DNA of 64,000 nucleotides from Streptomyces taklimakanensis (GCF_009709575.1 NZ_WIXO01000001.1:3970001-4034000); one strand, 5' to 3'. Counted from the stretch's first letter, positions 16,692-25,734 are shown. Notes: generated from the letters alone by a model not told the origin. Program-made: numbers and translations.

Positions 16692-18401
16692 ATGGGCCTC
16701 ATGGGGGACAAGGCAAGGCTTGAGGGCGCCGGAGGTGGTGTGAGCCGCACGGGACTTCCCGAAGCCCGCGACATCGAGGCCATCAGCGCGCTGGGCGCCC
16801 GGCTGCTGCGCCGGGGCGACCTGGAGGGCGCCGAGCCACACCTGCGCGCCGCCACCGCCGCCGGCGACCGCGCCGCCGTCAACAACCTGGGAGTCCTGCT
16901 CCACCAGCGAGGGCAGAAGGAGGAGGCCGCGGGATGGTGGCGCGTCGCCGCCGTCGCCGGATCGGCCGCCGCCGCCCACTCCCTGGGGCGCCACCACCGC
17001 GAGTGCGGCGACGAGGCGGCCGCCGAGCACTGGCTGCGGCAGTCCGCGGAGTCCGGACACGCGCTGGGGGCCTACGCCCTCGCCGATCTGCTGGAGCACC
17101 GCGGTGAGAACGAGGCCGGAAAGTGGTTCCGGGCCGCCGCCGAGCGCGGCCACCGCGAGGCCGCCTACCGCTACGCGCGCCTCCTGGCGCGCCGTCCCGG
17201 GAGCGGCACGGCCGAAGCCGAGCAGTGGTACCGCCAGGCCGCCGCGCGCGGCCATCGACGTGCCGCGCTGCGGCTGGGCGCGCTCCTGGAGGAGCGGGGC
17301 GAGACGAAGGAGGCGGCCCGCTGGTACCTGACGTCCGCCAAGGGCGGCGAGCCGCGTGCGGCCCGCGCGCTGGGGTTCCTGCTGCGCGACGCGGGCGACG
17401 CGGCGAGCGCTGCCGAGTGGTGGCGCCGCGCCGCGCAGGACGGCGACGGCAGCGCGGCCAACGCGCTGGGTGCCCTGCACGCGGAGCGGGGCGAGCGGCA
17501 GACGGCGGAGCGCTGGTACCGCGTCGCGCTGGAGGCGGGCGACATCAACGGCGCCTTCAACCTGGCGCTGTTGTGCGCGGCCCAGGGCCGTACCGCCCAG
17601 GCCGAGCAGTGGTACCGCCGTGCCGCCTACGCCGGGCACCGGGAGGCCGCCAACGCGCTGGCCGTGCTGCTGCTGCAGCGCGGTGACGAGGCCGGTGCCG
17701 AGCCGTGGTTCTCCAAGGCCGCCGAGGCCGGCAGTGTGGACGCCGCGTTCAACCTCGGCATCCTGCACGCCGGTCGTGGCGAGGAGGGGACGGCCCGGCA
17801 GTGGTACGAGCAGGCCGCCGCCGCCGGCCACACCGAGGCCGCCCTCCAGGTCGGCATCGCGCTGCTGCGCGAGGGCGACACCCACACGGCCGAGCGGCAC
17901 CTGCGCCGGGCGGCGGGCGGCGGCAGCGTCGAGGGGGCCTTCCGGCTCGCGGCGCTGCTGGAGCGTCAGGCGCCGGCCGCCGGTGTCCTGGGCACCCACG
18001 GTCCGCCCGAGTACGAGGAGTGGTACGAGCGGGCGGCGGAGCAGGGGCACCGGCGCGCGCAGGTCCGGCTGGGCATGTGCGCGGCGGCGCGCGGCGACAC
18101 CGTGCGGGCGGCGCGCTGGTACCGGGCCGCCGCCGAGGCGGGCAGCCGCAGCGGCGCCTTCAACCTCGGGCTGCTGTTGGCCCGTGAGGGCAGCGAGCCC
18201 GAGGCCGCCCTGTGGTGGACGCGTGCGGCCGAGGCCGGCCACGGACGTGCCGCGCTGCGGCTGGCGCTGCTGAACGCCCGGCGCGGCGACCTGGCGGCGG
18301 GCCGCCACTGGTGCGCCCGCGCGGTCGAGTTGGGGCCGCCCGAGGTCGCCGAGCGGGCGGCGCGGCTGAGTGAGGCCCTCCACGAGGAGCTGTCGGCCTG
18401 A
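16692..18401 (+). CDS. Sel1/TPR-repeat protein
   Basis: A 569-residue protein consisting almost wholly of Sel1-like repeats of about 35 residues. They recur as variants of AEQWYRRAAYAGHREAANAL and EGAFRLAALLERQ across residues 30-555, about fifteen units. Such solenoids are protein-protein scaffolds. There is no enzyme domain, signal peptide or membrane segment. One repeat near residue 435 has an insertion with GVLGTHGPPEYEEWYE. The gene lies between two identical initiator tRNA genes, all in one orientation. The start at 16692 was chosen; an ATG nine bases later is possible. Confidence 0.9.
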   Translation: MGLMGDKARLEGAGGGVSRTGLPEARDIEAISALGARLLRRGDLEGAEPHLRAATAAGDRAAVNNLGVLLHQRGQKEEAAGWWRVAAVAGSAAAAHSLGRHHRECGDEAAAEHWLRQSAESGHALGAYALADLLEHRGENEAGKWFRAAAERGHREAAYRYARLLARRPGSGTAEAEQWYRQAAARGHRRAALRLGALLEERGETKEAARWYLTSAKGGEPRAARALGFLLRDAGDAASAAEWWRRAAQDGDGSAANALGALHAERGERQTAERWYRVALEAGDINGAFNLALLCAAQGRTAQAEQWYRRAAYAGHREAANALAVLLLQRGDEAGAEPWFSKAAEAGSVDAAFNLGILHAGRGEEGTARQWYEQAAAAGHTEAALQVGIALLREGDTHTAERHLRRAAGGGSVEGAFRLAALLERQAPAAGVLGTHGPPEYEEWYERAAEQGHRRAQVRLGMCAAARGDTVRAARWYRAAAEAGSRSGAFNLGLLLAREGSEPEAALWWTRAAEAGHGRAALRLALLNARRGDLAAGRHWCARAVELGPPEVAERAARLSEALHEELSA

Positions 18402-18518
18402 GGGTGCTCCGGCCCCGCGGTCCCCGCGGGGCCGGAGCACCCGGGGGCACCCTCCCGCCCCCGGTGCGTCGCCGATTTGCACGGCTCGGAGCGAGGGGTT
18501 ACTGTTGAGGCACAACGA

Positions 18519-18592
18519 CGCGGGGTGGAGCAGCTCGGTAGCTCGCTGGGCTCATAACCCAGAGGTCGCAGGTTCAAATCCTGTCCCCGCTA
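18519..18592 (+). tRNA. Initiator tRNA-fMet (CAT), copy 2
   Basis: 74 nt, identical over its full length to the copy at 16431, with the same initiator marks (unpaired 1-72 end, three G-C pairs in the anticodon stem). The flanking DNA differs apart from a few bases before the tRNA, so only the mature gene is conserved. A 17-bp hairpin follows after seven bases. Confidence 0.97.
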
Positions 18593-18599
18593 CTGGTGA

Positions 18600-18636
18600 G
18601 GCCGAGGCCCGGATCCCAAGGATCCGGGCCTCGGCC
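18600..18636 (+). terminator. Terminator of tRNA-fMet copy 2
   Basis: 17-bp arms (GGCCGAGG-type sequence, inner part CCCGGATCC) with the 3-nt loop CAA, followed by a short GTTT. It begins eight bases after the tRNA end. Confidence 0.8.
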
Positions 18637-18727
18637 GTTTCTCGTGGATCGTCTCGCCCTCCGCCTCCCGCGACGCCGCGCGGGGGTGACGCGGGAGGCG
18701 GAAGGCGGAGGGCGAGTGTGAGGAAGA

Positions 18728-18773
18728 CGACTGTGGGGGACCGATCCCGTCCGGGATCGGTCCCCCACAGTCG
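18728..18773. terminator. Very long bidirectional hairpin before catR
   Basis: A perfect 22-bp inverted repeat (left arm begins CGACTGTGGGGG) with a 2-nt centre TC. It lies 20 bp beyond the catR stop and after the tRNA terminator, so it can end transcription from both directions. A third GC-rich inverted repeat (12-bp arms, 18661-18701) lies between the two hairpins. Confidence 0.75.
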
Positions 18774-18793
18774 TGGCAGGAGGAGGGCGCGTC

Positions 18794-19213
18794 TCAGGCG
18801 GACGCGGCGCAGGAGGGGCACAGCCCCCGGTAGGTGACCGTCGCCTCCGAGAGCGCGAATCCGAAGCGCTCCGATTCCGGGAGCAGCGCGAGCGGGTCGC
18901 CGGAGGGGCTGACGTCACGGATCACGCCGCACCGCGAACAGACCAGGTGCTGGTGGCTGTGGTGCGCGTTCGGGTCGTACCGCTTGGCGCGGCCGTCCGT
19001 GCTGACCTCGATCACCTCGCCGATCGAGACGAGTTCCCCGAGGGTGTTGTAGACGGTCGCGCGGGAGATCTCCGGCAGCCGCTCGGCGGCTCGCGCGTGG
19101 ACCTCGTCGGCGGTGTAGTGGACGTGCTCACCATCGAGGACCTCGGCGACGACACGCCGCTGGGCGGTCAGCCGCCAGCCGCGGTCCCGGAGACGTTGAA
19201 GCAGGTCGCTCAT
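18794..19213 (-). CDS. catR: Fur-family peroxide-sensing repressor CatR
   Basis: A 139-residue Fur/PerR-family regulator. The winged helix covers about 1-80, with the recognition segment SRATVYNTLGELV. The metal region has HHSHQHLVC, the first CxxC (CSRC) and a C-terminal CxxC (CPSC), the structural zinc site. In streptomycetes CatR represses the adjacent catalase gene and is inactivated by peroxide oxidation. The divergent arrangement with a catalase gene 133 bp away, with a dyad between promoter elements, supports this assignment over a plain iron Fur. Confidence 0.92.
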   Translation of the reverse strand: MSDLLQRLRDRGWRLTAQRRVVAEVLDGEHVHYTADEVHARAAERLPEISRATVYNTLGELVSIGEVIEVSTDGRAKRYDPNAHHSHQHLVCSRCGVIRDVSPSGDPLALLPESERFGFALSEATVTYRGLCPSCAASA

Positions 19214-19271
19214 GTTTCCACCTTAGCAGCGCGTGTCCACGGCCGGATCGAGTACGGTTCTCAGCGTCTTC

Positions 19272-19299
19272 TTGACTTAGACATTGTCCAATGTAGGAT
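19272..19299 (+). promoter_or_regulatory. Catalase promoter with CatR-type operator
   Basis: TTGACT (19272-19277) and TAGGAT (19294-19299) are 16 bases apart, a good principal-sigma promoter. The spacer holds the dyad ACATTG-TC-CAATGT (19281-19294). A repressor on this dyad would block RNA polymerase. Assignment to CatR follows from gene context and Fur-family practice and has not been shown here. Confidence 0.75.
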
Positions 19300-19346
19300 C
19301 GCGTTCGGCTTCGGCCAAGGGGACAGGACAGATTCAGGAGGCGCAT

Positions 19347-20813
19347 GTGACTGCCCAGATCGAGAACGCCGGACCGTTGACCACGGAGGCCGGTGCTCCC
19401 GTCGCGGACAACCAGAACAGCGAGACCGCCGGTGTGGGTGGCCCGGTCCTGGTCCAGGACCAGCTCCTGCTGGAGAAGCTCGCCCACTTCAACCGCGAGC
19501 GCATCCCGGAGCGCGTCGTCCACGCGCGGGGTGCCGGCGCCTACGGCACCTTCACCGTCACCGCCGACGTGACGAAGTACACGCGGGCGAAGTTCCTCTC
19601 GGAGGTCGGCAAGCAGACCGAGGTCTTCCTGCGCTTCTCGACCGTCGCGGGCAACCTGGGCGCCGCCGACGCGGTGCGCGACCCGCGCGGCTTCGCGGTG
19701 AAGTTCTACACCGAGGAGGGCAACTACGACCTCGTCGGCAACAACACCCCGGTGTTCTTCATCAAGGACGCCATCAAGTTCCCCGACTTCATCCACACCC
19801 AGAAGCGCGACCCGTACACCGGCTCCCAGGAGGCGGACAACGTCTGGGACTTCTGGAGCCTGAGCCCGGAGTCCACCCACCAGGTGACCTGGCTCTTCGG
19901 TGACCGCGGCATCCCGGCCTCGTACCGCCACATGGACGGCTTCGGTTCGCACACCTTCCAGTGGAACAACGAGGCGGGCGAGGTCTTCTGGGTCAAGTAC
20001 CACTTCAAGACCGACCAGGGCATCAAGTGCCTCACCCAGGACGAGGCCGACATCCTGGCGGGCAAGGACCCGGACAGCCACCAGCGCGACCTGCGCGAGT
20101 CCATCGAGCGCGGCGAGTACCCGAGCTGGACGGTGTACGTCCAGATCATGCCGGCGGACGAGGCGCCCACCTACCGCTTCAACCCGTTCGACCTGACCAA
20201 GGTCTGGCCGCACGCGGACTACCCGCTGATCGAGATCGGCAAGATGGAACTCAACCGGAACCCGGAGAACATCTTCGCCGAGGTGGAGCAGTCGATCTTC
20301 TCCCCGCACCACTTCGTGCCGGGCATCGGCCCCTCCCCGGACAAGATGCTCCAGGGCCGGCTGTTCGCCTACGGCGACGCGCACCGCTACCGGGTGGGCA
20401 TCAACGCCGACCACCTGCCGGTGAACCGTCCGCACGCCGCCGAGGCCCGTTCCCACGGCCGTGACGGCTTCATGTACGACGGTCGCCACGGCCGTGCCAA
20501 GAACTACGAGCCCAACAGCTTCGGCGGCCCGACCGAGACCGGTCGCCCGCTGTGGCAGTCGGTCCCCGTCTCCGGGGCCACCGGCGAGGCGCCCGCCCCC
20601 TCGCACGCCGAGGACAACGACTTCGTCCAGGCGGGCAACCTCTACCGCCTGATGACGGAGGAGGAGAAGGGGCGCCTGATCGACAACCTGGCGGGCTTCA
20701 TCGCGAAGGTCTCGCGCGACGACATCGTCAAGCGGGCCATCGAGAACTTCCGCCAGGCCGACGAGGACTACGGCAGGAGGCTGGAGGCCGCGGTCAAGGC
20801 CCTGCGCGGCTGA
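19347..20813 (+). CDS. catA: Monofunctional haem catalase
   Basis: A 488-residue small-subunit catalase that splits hydrogen peroxide in the cytosol. Key residues are the distal histidine in [12 protein letters not shown] (His59), the asparagine in GNNTPVFF, and the proximal haem tyrosine in [12 protein letters not shown]. Length matches clade 3 enzymes. The GTG start (VTAQIEN) was chosen because AGGAGG lies six bases upstream; a longer in-frame start at 19284 would place the protein within its own promoter. Regulated by the divergent catR. From memory, the S. coelicolor catR-catA pair lies elsewhere on the chromosome, so its location here may be lineage-specific. Confidence 0.95.
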   Translation: MTAQIENAGPLTTEAGAPVADNQNSETAGVGGPVLVQDQLLLEKLAHFNRERIPERVVHARGAGAYGTFTVTADVTKYTRAKFLSEVGKQTEVFLRFSTVAGNLGAADAVRDPRGFAVKFYTEEGNYDLVGNNTPVFFIKDAIKFPDFIHTQKRDPYTGSQEADNVWDFWSLSPESTHQVTWLFGDRGIPASYRHMDGFGSHTFQWNNEAGEVFWVKYHFKTDQGIKCLTQDEADILAGKDPDSHQRDLRESIERGEYPSWTVYVQIMPADEAPTYRFNPFDLTKVWPHADYPLIEIGKMELNRNPENIFAEVEQSIFSPHHFVPGIGPSPDKMLQGRLFAYGDAHRYRVGINADHLPVNRPHAAEARSHGRDGFMYDGRHGRAKNYEPNSFGGPTETGRPLWQSVPVSGATGEAPAPSHAEDNDFVQAGNLYRLMTEEEKGRLIDNLAGFIAKVSRDDIVKRAIENFRQADEDYGRRLEAAVKALRG

Positions 20814-20839
20814 TCCGACGGGTCGGCCTGCCGTATCGG

Positions 20840-20878
20840 CCGGAGGGACCGGACGCCAGTGGGCTCCGGTCCCTCCGG
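20840..20878. terminator. Bidirectional hairpin after catalase
   Basis: 14-bp arms (CCGGAGGGACCGGA and its complement) with an 11-nt loop, between the convergent catalase and CBS-domain genes. Confidence 0.7.
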
Positions 20879-20904
20879 TGTCCTCCCGGGCGGGGGACCG
20901 CCCC

Positions 20905-21345
20905 TCAGGCCGCCACCGTGTCCGCGGCCACCGGCTCGTGGTCGCGCGCGGCACGTCCGGATCCGCTCCCGGACATCCAGCAGCGGACGATGTCGCGCAC
21001 CGACACCACTCCCACCGGACCCCGGTCGTCGAGCACGATCAGGTGCCGGAAGCCGCCGCGGGTCATCGCCCCGGCGGCGTCCTCCAGGGTCCAGGCGGGC
21101 GAGGCGAAGACCACGTCGGTGGTGGTGTGCAGGTGGGCGAGTTCCCGGTCGGGGTCCTGGCCGGCGCCCACGGAGTCGAGGACGTCGCGTTCGGTGAGGA
21201 TCCCGACGCCACCGGCGTCGGGATCGAGGACGACGGCCGCGCCGACCCGGCGGGCGGACATCAGCCGGGCGGCCTGGCGGAGGGTGTGGTGGGGGCCGAT
21301 GGTGAGGACCACGGCGCTCATGGCGTCACGGACGAGGGTGGGCAT
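20905..21345 (-). CDS. CBS-domain-pair protein
   Basis: A 146-residue protein with two CBS domains and little else. The first runs VRDAMSAVVLTIGPHHTLRQ to GILTERDVL (about 5-60); the second covers DVVFASPAWTLEDAAGAM to GVVSVRDIVR (about 75-130). CBS pairs bind adenine nucleotides and act as energy or stress sensors. The C-terminal tail is Gly/Ser/Ala rich. The ATG (MPTLVRDAM) was chosen; a GTG 15 bases upstream overlaps the strong AAGGAGGTGG ribosome site. The leader carries a compound inverted repeat. Confidence 0.88.
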   Translation of the reverse strand: MPTLVRDAMSAVVLTIGPHHTLRQAARLMSARRVGAAVVLDPDAGGVGILTERDVLDSVGAGQDPDRELAHLHTTTDVVFASPAWTLEDAAGAMTRGGFRHLIVLDDRGPVGVVSVRDIVRCWMSGSGSGRAARDHEPVAADTVAA

Positions 21346-21374
21346 GGCGGTCGGTGCCACCTCCTTGGCGGAAT

Positions 21375-21417
21375 CCCCCTGTGAGAGAAGGAATTCACAA
21401 GCTCACAAACGAGGGGG
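21375..21417 (-). promoter_or_regulatory. Compound inverted repeat upstream of the CBS gene
   Basis: Two nested pairs: an outer CCCCCT/AGGGGG (21375-21380, 21412-21417) and an inner GTGAG/CTCAC (21381-21385, 21402-21406). It starts 30 bp upstream of the CBS-protein start. It could be an operator or a leader hairpin; the sequence does not decide. Confidence 0.4.
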
Positions 21418-21542
21418 TTCTCATGTTCACACGCCACCGGTGGCCCAACAAGGGGTGTGAGGGGCGGAGTTGACCGGGTTTCGGTCGCCCGGACCGTTTC
21501 CGGCCGGTCCCGCGCCCCGGCCCCGCACCCCGCCCGCCTTCG

Positions 21543-22340
21543 CTAGCGGTCGCCGAGGTAGGAGAGCAGCTCCTCGTGGAGCAGGCCGTTGGAGGCCGCC
21601 GCGTTCCCGCTGTGCGGCCCCTCGCGCCCGTCCAGCCCGGTGAAGGTGCCGCCCGCCTCCTGCACGATGATCGCGTTCGCCGCCATGTCCCACAGCGACA
21701 GCTCCGGCTCCGCGCACAGGTCCACCGAGCCCTCGGCCACCATCATGTACGGCCAGAAGTCGCCGTAGGCGCGGGTGCGCCAGCAGTCCCGCGACAGGTC
21801 GAGGAAGCCGCCGAGCCTGCCGCGGTCCTCCCACCCCGTGAGCGAGGAGTACGCGAACGAGGCGTCGGCCACCCGGGCCACCCGGGAGACCGACAGCCGG
21901 GTGGCCGACGACAGGCTGCGACCGCTGTACGCGCCGGCGCCCAGCGCCGCCCACCAGCGGCGGTTCAGGGCCGGGGCCGACACCACTCCGACCACCGGGC
22001 GGTCACCGTCCTCGCCCCGCTCCATCAGCGCGATCAGCGTCGCCCAGACCGGCACGCCGCGCACGTAGTTCTTCGTCCCGTCGATCGGGTCGATCACCCA
22101 GCGGCGGGGGCCGTGCCCCTCGCCGCCGTACTCCTCGCCCAGCACCGCGTCGCGCGGCCGTGCCCGTTGGAGCGAGGTGCGGATCAGCTCCTCGGCCGCC
22201 TTGTCCGCCTCGCTCACCGGCGTCATGTCGGGTTTGGTCTCGACCTTGAGGTCGAGGGCCTTGAACCGCTCCATCGTCGTGGCGTCGGCGGTGTCGGCCA
22301 GCACATGGGCGAGACGCAGGTCATCGTGGTAATCGGGCAT
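21543..22340 (-). CDS. hisN: Histidinol-phosphatase HisN (inositol monophosphatase type)
   Basis: A 265-residue inositol-monophosphatase-fold enzyme. Metal-binding motifs are GEEYG (about residue 72), WVIDPIDGTKNY (about 85-96) and LSLWDMAANAII (about 210-221). In streptomycetes and corynebacteria this subtype dephosphorylates histidinol phosphate, the penultimate histidine-biosynthesis step. It is a stand-alone gene separate from the main his cluster. The start MPDYHDDL was chosen because upstream residues in the open frame are low-complexity. Upstream lies rsgA in the same direction, as I recall in S. coelicolor. Confidence 0.88.
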   Translation of the reverse strand: MPDYHDDLRLAHVLADTADATTMERFKALDLKVETKPDMTPVSEADKAAEELIRTSLQRARPRDAVLGEEYGGEGHGPRRWVIDPIDGTKNYVRGVPVWATLIALMERGEDGDRPVVGVVSAPALNRRWWAALGAGAYSGRSLSSATRLSVSRVARVADASFAYSSLTGWEDRGRLGGFLDLSRDCWRTRAYGDFWPYMMVAEGSVDLCAEPELSLWDMAANAIIVQEAGGTFTGLDGREGPHSGNAAASNGLLHEELLSYLGDR

Positions 22341-22475
22341 GGACGAACAGTATCCAGCGGCCCGGCGGACCGGCCACAGGGGAGTGGCCAACCGAGTGGC
22401 CGAACGCGACGCCGCGGCACCGAAGCGGGCGGCGCGGGGACGGCGGCGGGACGCCGTCGCCCGCCGCCCGGTCGG

Positions 22476-23507
22476 TCAGTCGCCCTCCCGACGCTCCCGG
22501 GTGGCCAACAGCCGGCGCAGGGAGTACAGCCGGGCCGGATCGGCGTGGCCCTCGGCCACCCACGCGTCCAGCGCGCAGTCCGGTTCGTCGTGGCTGCAGG
22601 CGCGCGGACAGCCGTCCGTGCCCGGCACCAGATCGGGGAAGGCGTGGATCACCCGGGACGGGTCGACGTGGTGGAGACCGAACGACCGCACGCCCGGGGT
22701 GTCGATCACCCAGCCCTCGTCCTCGGCGGGCGGGAAGCCCGTCTCCCCGGTCAGCGGCAGGGCCAGGGCCGAGGTGGTGGTGTGGCGGCCGCGTCCGGTC
22801 ACCGCGTTGACGTGGCCCGTGGCCCGCCGACGGTCCTGTGGGACGAGCGCGTTGACCAGGGTGGTCTTGCCGACCCCGGAGTGGCCCACGAAGGCGGTGA
22901 CCCGGCCCAGCAGCGATCCCCGCACCCGTTCGGCGCCGCCGTCGGCCAGTTCGTCGCGCCGGGTCACCACATGGCGCACGCCCAGCGGCCGGTACGTCTC
23001 CAGCAGGGGATCGGGCGGGGCCAGGTCGGCCTTGGTGAGCACCAGCAGCGGTTCCAGTCCGGCGTCGTAGGCGGCCACCAGGCAGCGGTCGATCAGCCGC
23101 GGACGCGGCTCGGGGTCGGCCAGGGCGGTGACGATGGCGAGCTGGTCGGCGTTGGCGACGACGACCCGCTCGTAGGGGTCGCTGTCGTCGGCGGTGCGCC
23201 GCAGCACCGAGGAACGCTCCTCCACCCGCACGATCCGGGCCAGCGTGTCCTTCGCTCCCGAGAGGTTGCCCACGACGGCCACCCGGTCGCCGACCACCAC
23301 GCCCTTGCGGCCCAGCTCGCGGGCCTTCATCGCCAGGACGGTGCGGCCGTCGACCAGGCAGGTGATCCGACCCCGGTCGACGGTGAGGACGAAACCCTCG
23401 GCGGCGTCCTCGTGCTTGGGCCGGATGCTGGTGCGCGGCCGACTGCCCCGGCGGTTGGGGCGGACCCTGATGTCGTCCTCGTCGGTGTGCTTGCCGTAGC
23501 GGCGCAT
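22476..23507 (-). CDS. rsgA: Ribosome small-subunit-dependent GTPase RsgA
   Basis: A 343-residue circularly permuted GTPase that checks late 30S assembly. An OB-fold region comes first (about 55-120, VVGDRVAVVG), then the G4 motif LTKAD, the P-loop GHSGVGKTTLVNAL, the G3 motif DTPGVRSFGL, and a C-terminal zinc knuckle (CPRACSHDEPDCAL). The N-terminus is extended and basic (about 50 residues with RRYGKHTDEDDIRVRPNR). It lies 13 bp downstream of aroA, probably co-transcribed. Confidence 0.94.
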   Translation of the reverse strand: MRRYGKHTDEDDIRVRPNRRGSRPRTSIRPKHEDAAEGFVLTVDRGRITCLVDGRTVLAMKARELGRKGVVVGDRVAVVGNLSGAKDTLARIVRVEERSSVLRRTADDSDPYERVVVANADQLAIVTALADPEPRPRLIDRCLVAAYDAGLEPLLVLTKADLAPPDPLLETYRPLGVRHVVTRRDELADGGAERVRGSLLGRVTAFVGHSGVGKTTLVNALVPQDRRRATGHVNAVTGRGRHTTTSALALPLTGETGFPPAEDEGWVIDTPGVRSFGLHHVDPSRVIHAFPDLVPGTDGCPRACSHDEPDCALDAWVAEGHADPARLYSLRRLLATRERREGD

Positions 23508-23520
23508 GGCGGACCCGCCC

Positions 23521-24870
23521 CTACCCTCTGCTCCCGCCCCCGCCGAGCATGGCGCTCCACAGGTCGGGGAAGTCGGGCAGGGTCTTGGCGGTGGTCGCCA
23601 CGTTCTCGACCTCCACGCCCTCGACGACCAGGCCGATCACCGCCGCCGCCGTGGCCAGCCGGTGGTCCTCGTAGGTGTGGAAGACCCCGCCGCGCAGCGG
23701 ACGCGGGCGGATGACCAGCCCGTCCTCGGTCTCGGTGACGTCACCGCCGAGCCCGTTGATCTCCTTGGTGAGCGCGGCCAGCCGGTCCGTCTCGTGCAGC
23801 CGCAGATGCGCCACGCCCCGCAGCCGCGACGCGGAGTCGGCCAGCGCCGCGACCGCGGCGATGCCCGGGGTCAGCTCGCCCACCTCGCTCAGGTCCACGT
23901 CGATGCCGTGGATCCGGCCGGTGCCGGTGAGGGTGAGGCCGCGCTCGTCCAGCTCGCAACGGCCCCCCATCGCGGTGAAGATCTCCCGCAGCGCGTCACC
24001 GGGCTGGGTGGTGCGCTCGGGCCAGTCCGGGACGGTCACCCGGCCGCCGGTGACCAGGGCGGCGGCCAGGAAGGGCTGGGCGTTGGACAGGTCGGGCTCG
24101 ACGACCAGGTCCCGGCCCAGCAGCGCCCCGGCCGTCACCCGCCAGACGTCGGGCTCGCCCCCGGACTCGGGGGTGTCCACCTGGGCGCCCGCGGCGCGCA
24201 GCATGTCCACCGTCATCCGGATGTGCGGCATGGAGGGCAGGGGTCCACCGGTGTGGCGGACCTCGACGCCCTGGTTGAAGCGGGCGCCGGAGAGCAGCAG
24301 CGCGCTGACGAACTGGGAGGACGAGGAGGCGTCGATCTCCACCGGCCCGCCGGTCAGGGAGCCGCCGCCGTGCACGGTCAGGGGGAGCGAGCCGCGCCCG
24401 CCGTCGTCGACGCGGGCGCCGAGGAGGCGCAGCGCGTCGATCACGCCGTGCAGCGGACGTTCGTGGGAGCGTTTGTCGCCGTCGAAGTGGACCGGCCCGT
24501 CGGCGAGGGCGGCGACGGGCGGCAGGAAGCGCATCACGGTGCCGGCGTTGCCGACGTCGACGGTGGCGGGGCCGCGCAGTCCGGCGGGGATGACGCGCCA
24601 CGCCTCACCGGTGCCGCCGGGGGCGTCGGGCACGGAGGCGGAGTTGGAGGAGACCGTCTCCTCGATGCCCACGCCCATGGCGCGCAGCCCCTCGGCCATC
24701 AGCAGGGTGTCGCGGGAGCGCAGCGGACGGCGCAGCCAGCCGGGCTCGGAGGCGAGGGCGGCGAGCACCAGACCGCGGTTGGTGACCGACTTCGAACCGG
24801 GCACGGTGACGGTCGCGTCGACGGCGCCGGACGCGAGCGGAGCAGGCCAGAGAGAGGTGTTGTCGGTCAT
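23521..24870 (-). CDS. aroA: 3-phosphoshikimate 1-carboxyvinyltransferase (EPSP synthase)
   Basis: A 449-residue AroA, joining shikimate-3-phosphate with phosphoenolpyruvate in aromatic amino acid synthesis. It shows PGSKSVTNR (about residue 25), the middle motif [23 protein letters not shown], and the PEP-site LHETDRL. The active-site glycine-rich loop reads GNAGT as expected for class I. The start MTDNTSLW was chosen over an upstream ATG that would extend into low-complexity sequence. It is upstream of rsgA, which follows after 13 bp. Confidence 0.95.
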   Translation of the reverse strand: MTDNTSLWPAPLASGAVDATVTVPGSKSVTNRGLVLAALASEPGWLRRPLRSRDTLLMAEGLRAMGVGIEETVSSNSASVPDAPGGTGEAWRVIPAGLRGPATVDVGNAGTVMRFLPPVAALADGPVHFDGDKRSHERPLHGVIDALRLLGARVDDGGRGSLPLTVHGGGSLTGGPVEIDASSSSQFVSALLLSGARFNQGVEVRHTGGPLPSMPHIRMTVDMLRAAGAQVDTPESGGEPDVWRVTAGALLGRDLVVEPDLSNAQPFLAAALVTGGRVTVPDWPERTTQPGDALREIFTAMGGRCELDERGLTLTGTGRIHGIDVDLSEVGELTPGIAAVAALADSASRLRGVAHLRLHETDRLAALTKEINGLGGDVTETEDGLVIRPRPLRGGVFHTYEDHRLATAAAVIGLVVEGVEVENVATTAKTLPDFPDLWSAMLGGGGSRG

Positions 24871-24929
24871 GGGGCCAACTCTAGTAGCCCGGGGAGGGCC
24901 CGGAATCCTGAGCACACGCAGAGAAAACA

Positions 24930-24951
24930 CCCGGACGCGTCCGTGTCCGGG
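24930..24951 (-). terminator. Short hairpin downstream of the M50 gene
   Basis: 7-bp arms CCCGGAC/GTCCGGG with an 8-nt loop, between the M50 peptidase stop and the aroA start; it may separate the two transcripts. Weak by size. Confidence 0.4.
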
Positions 24952-25005
24952 CGGAACGGACGGGTCGGGGGGCGCTTCGCGGGCCGGCGGGGGACGGCGG
25001 TCGCC

Positions 25006-25734
25006 TCAGAGCCCCAGCAGCCACTGCCCGCCGCCGATCAGCGAGCACAGCGCGACGGCGTGGAAGAGGAGGATCCACAAGGCCGCGGGGGCGTTCGTCA
25101 GCCTCGCCAACTGGTCGGCGTCGGAGTCCGGGGCCTCGCCGCGGCGCCGCTTGGCCTGGAGTTCGAAGACGGGGCGCACCCCGCCCAGCAGCAGGAACCA
25201 CACCGCTCCGTAGGCGAAGGCCCCCCGGACCTCGGGTCCGGCGAACCACGACACCAGGAAGAACACGCCGCCCGTGACGACGACGCTCAGGACCCCGTAG
25301 GCGTTCCGCACCATCAGCAGCAGCGCCGACAGCAGCGCCGTGGCCCCCCACAGCAGGGCGGTGACGCGTCCGTCGGCGAGCAGCCACGCCCCGGCCAGCC
25401 CGAGCAGCGACGGAGCGGTGTACCCGGCGGCGGCCGTCAGCACCATCCCGATCCCGGTGGGTCTGCCGCGGGAGACCGTCAGCCCCGAGGTGTCCGAGTG
25501 CAGTCGTATGCCCTCCAGCCGTCGGCCGCTCAGCAGCGCCACCAACCCGTGTCCGGCCTCGTGGGCGATGGTCACCGCGTTGCGCGCCACGTGCCAGGGC
25601 CGCCGCGCCGCGACCACGGCCAGGGCCACCAGCGCGGCGACCACCACGACCGGCGGCGAGGGGGCCGGCTGCGTCCCGACGACGCGGTCCCACACCTCGG
25701 CGATGCCGTCGGCGGTGACGCTGTCCGTGCCCAT
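25006..25734 (-). CDS. M50-family membrane metallopeptidase
   Basis: A 242-residue integral membrane protein with about six hydrophobic segments. The zinc motif HEAGH (in TIAHEAGHGLVALL, about residue 58) lies in a membrane-associated helix as in site-2-type proteases. A second conserved stretch AAAGYTAPSLLGLAGA follows the SGLTV strand. The DG motif that usually supplies the third ligand is not clearly seen. It resembles the actinobacterial M50B set of unknown substrate. Divergent from the SRAP gene. Confidence 0.87.
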   Translation of the reverse strand: MGTDSVTADGIAEVWDRVVGTQPAPSPPVVVVAALVALAVVAARRPWHVARNAVTIAHEAGHGLVALLSGRRLEGIRLHSDTSGLTVSRGRPTGIGMVLTAAAGYTAPSLLGLAGAWLLADGRVTALLWGATALLSALLLMVRNAYGVLSVVVTGGVFFLVSWFAGPEVRGAFAYGAVWFLLLGGVRPVFELQAKRRRGEAPDSDADQLARLTNAPAALWILLFHAVALCSLIGGGQWLLGL

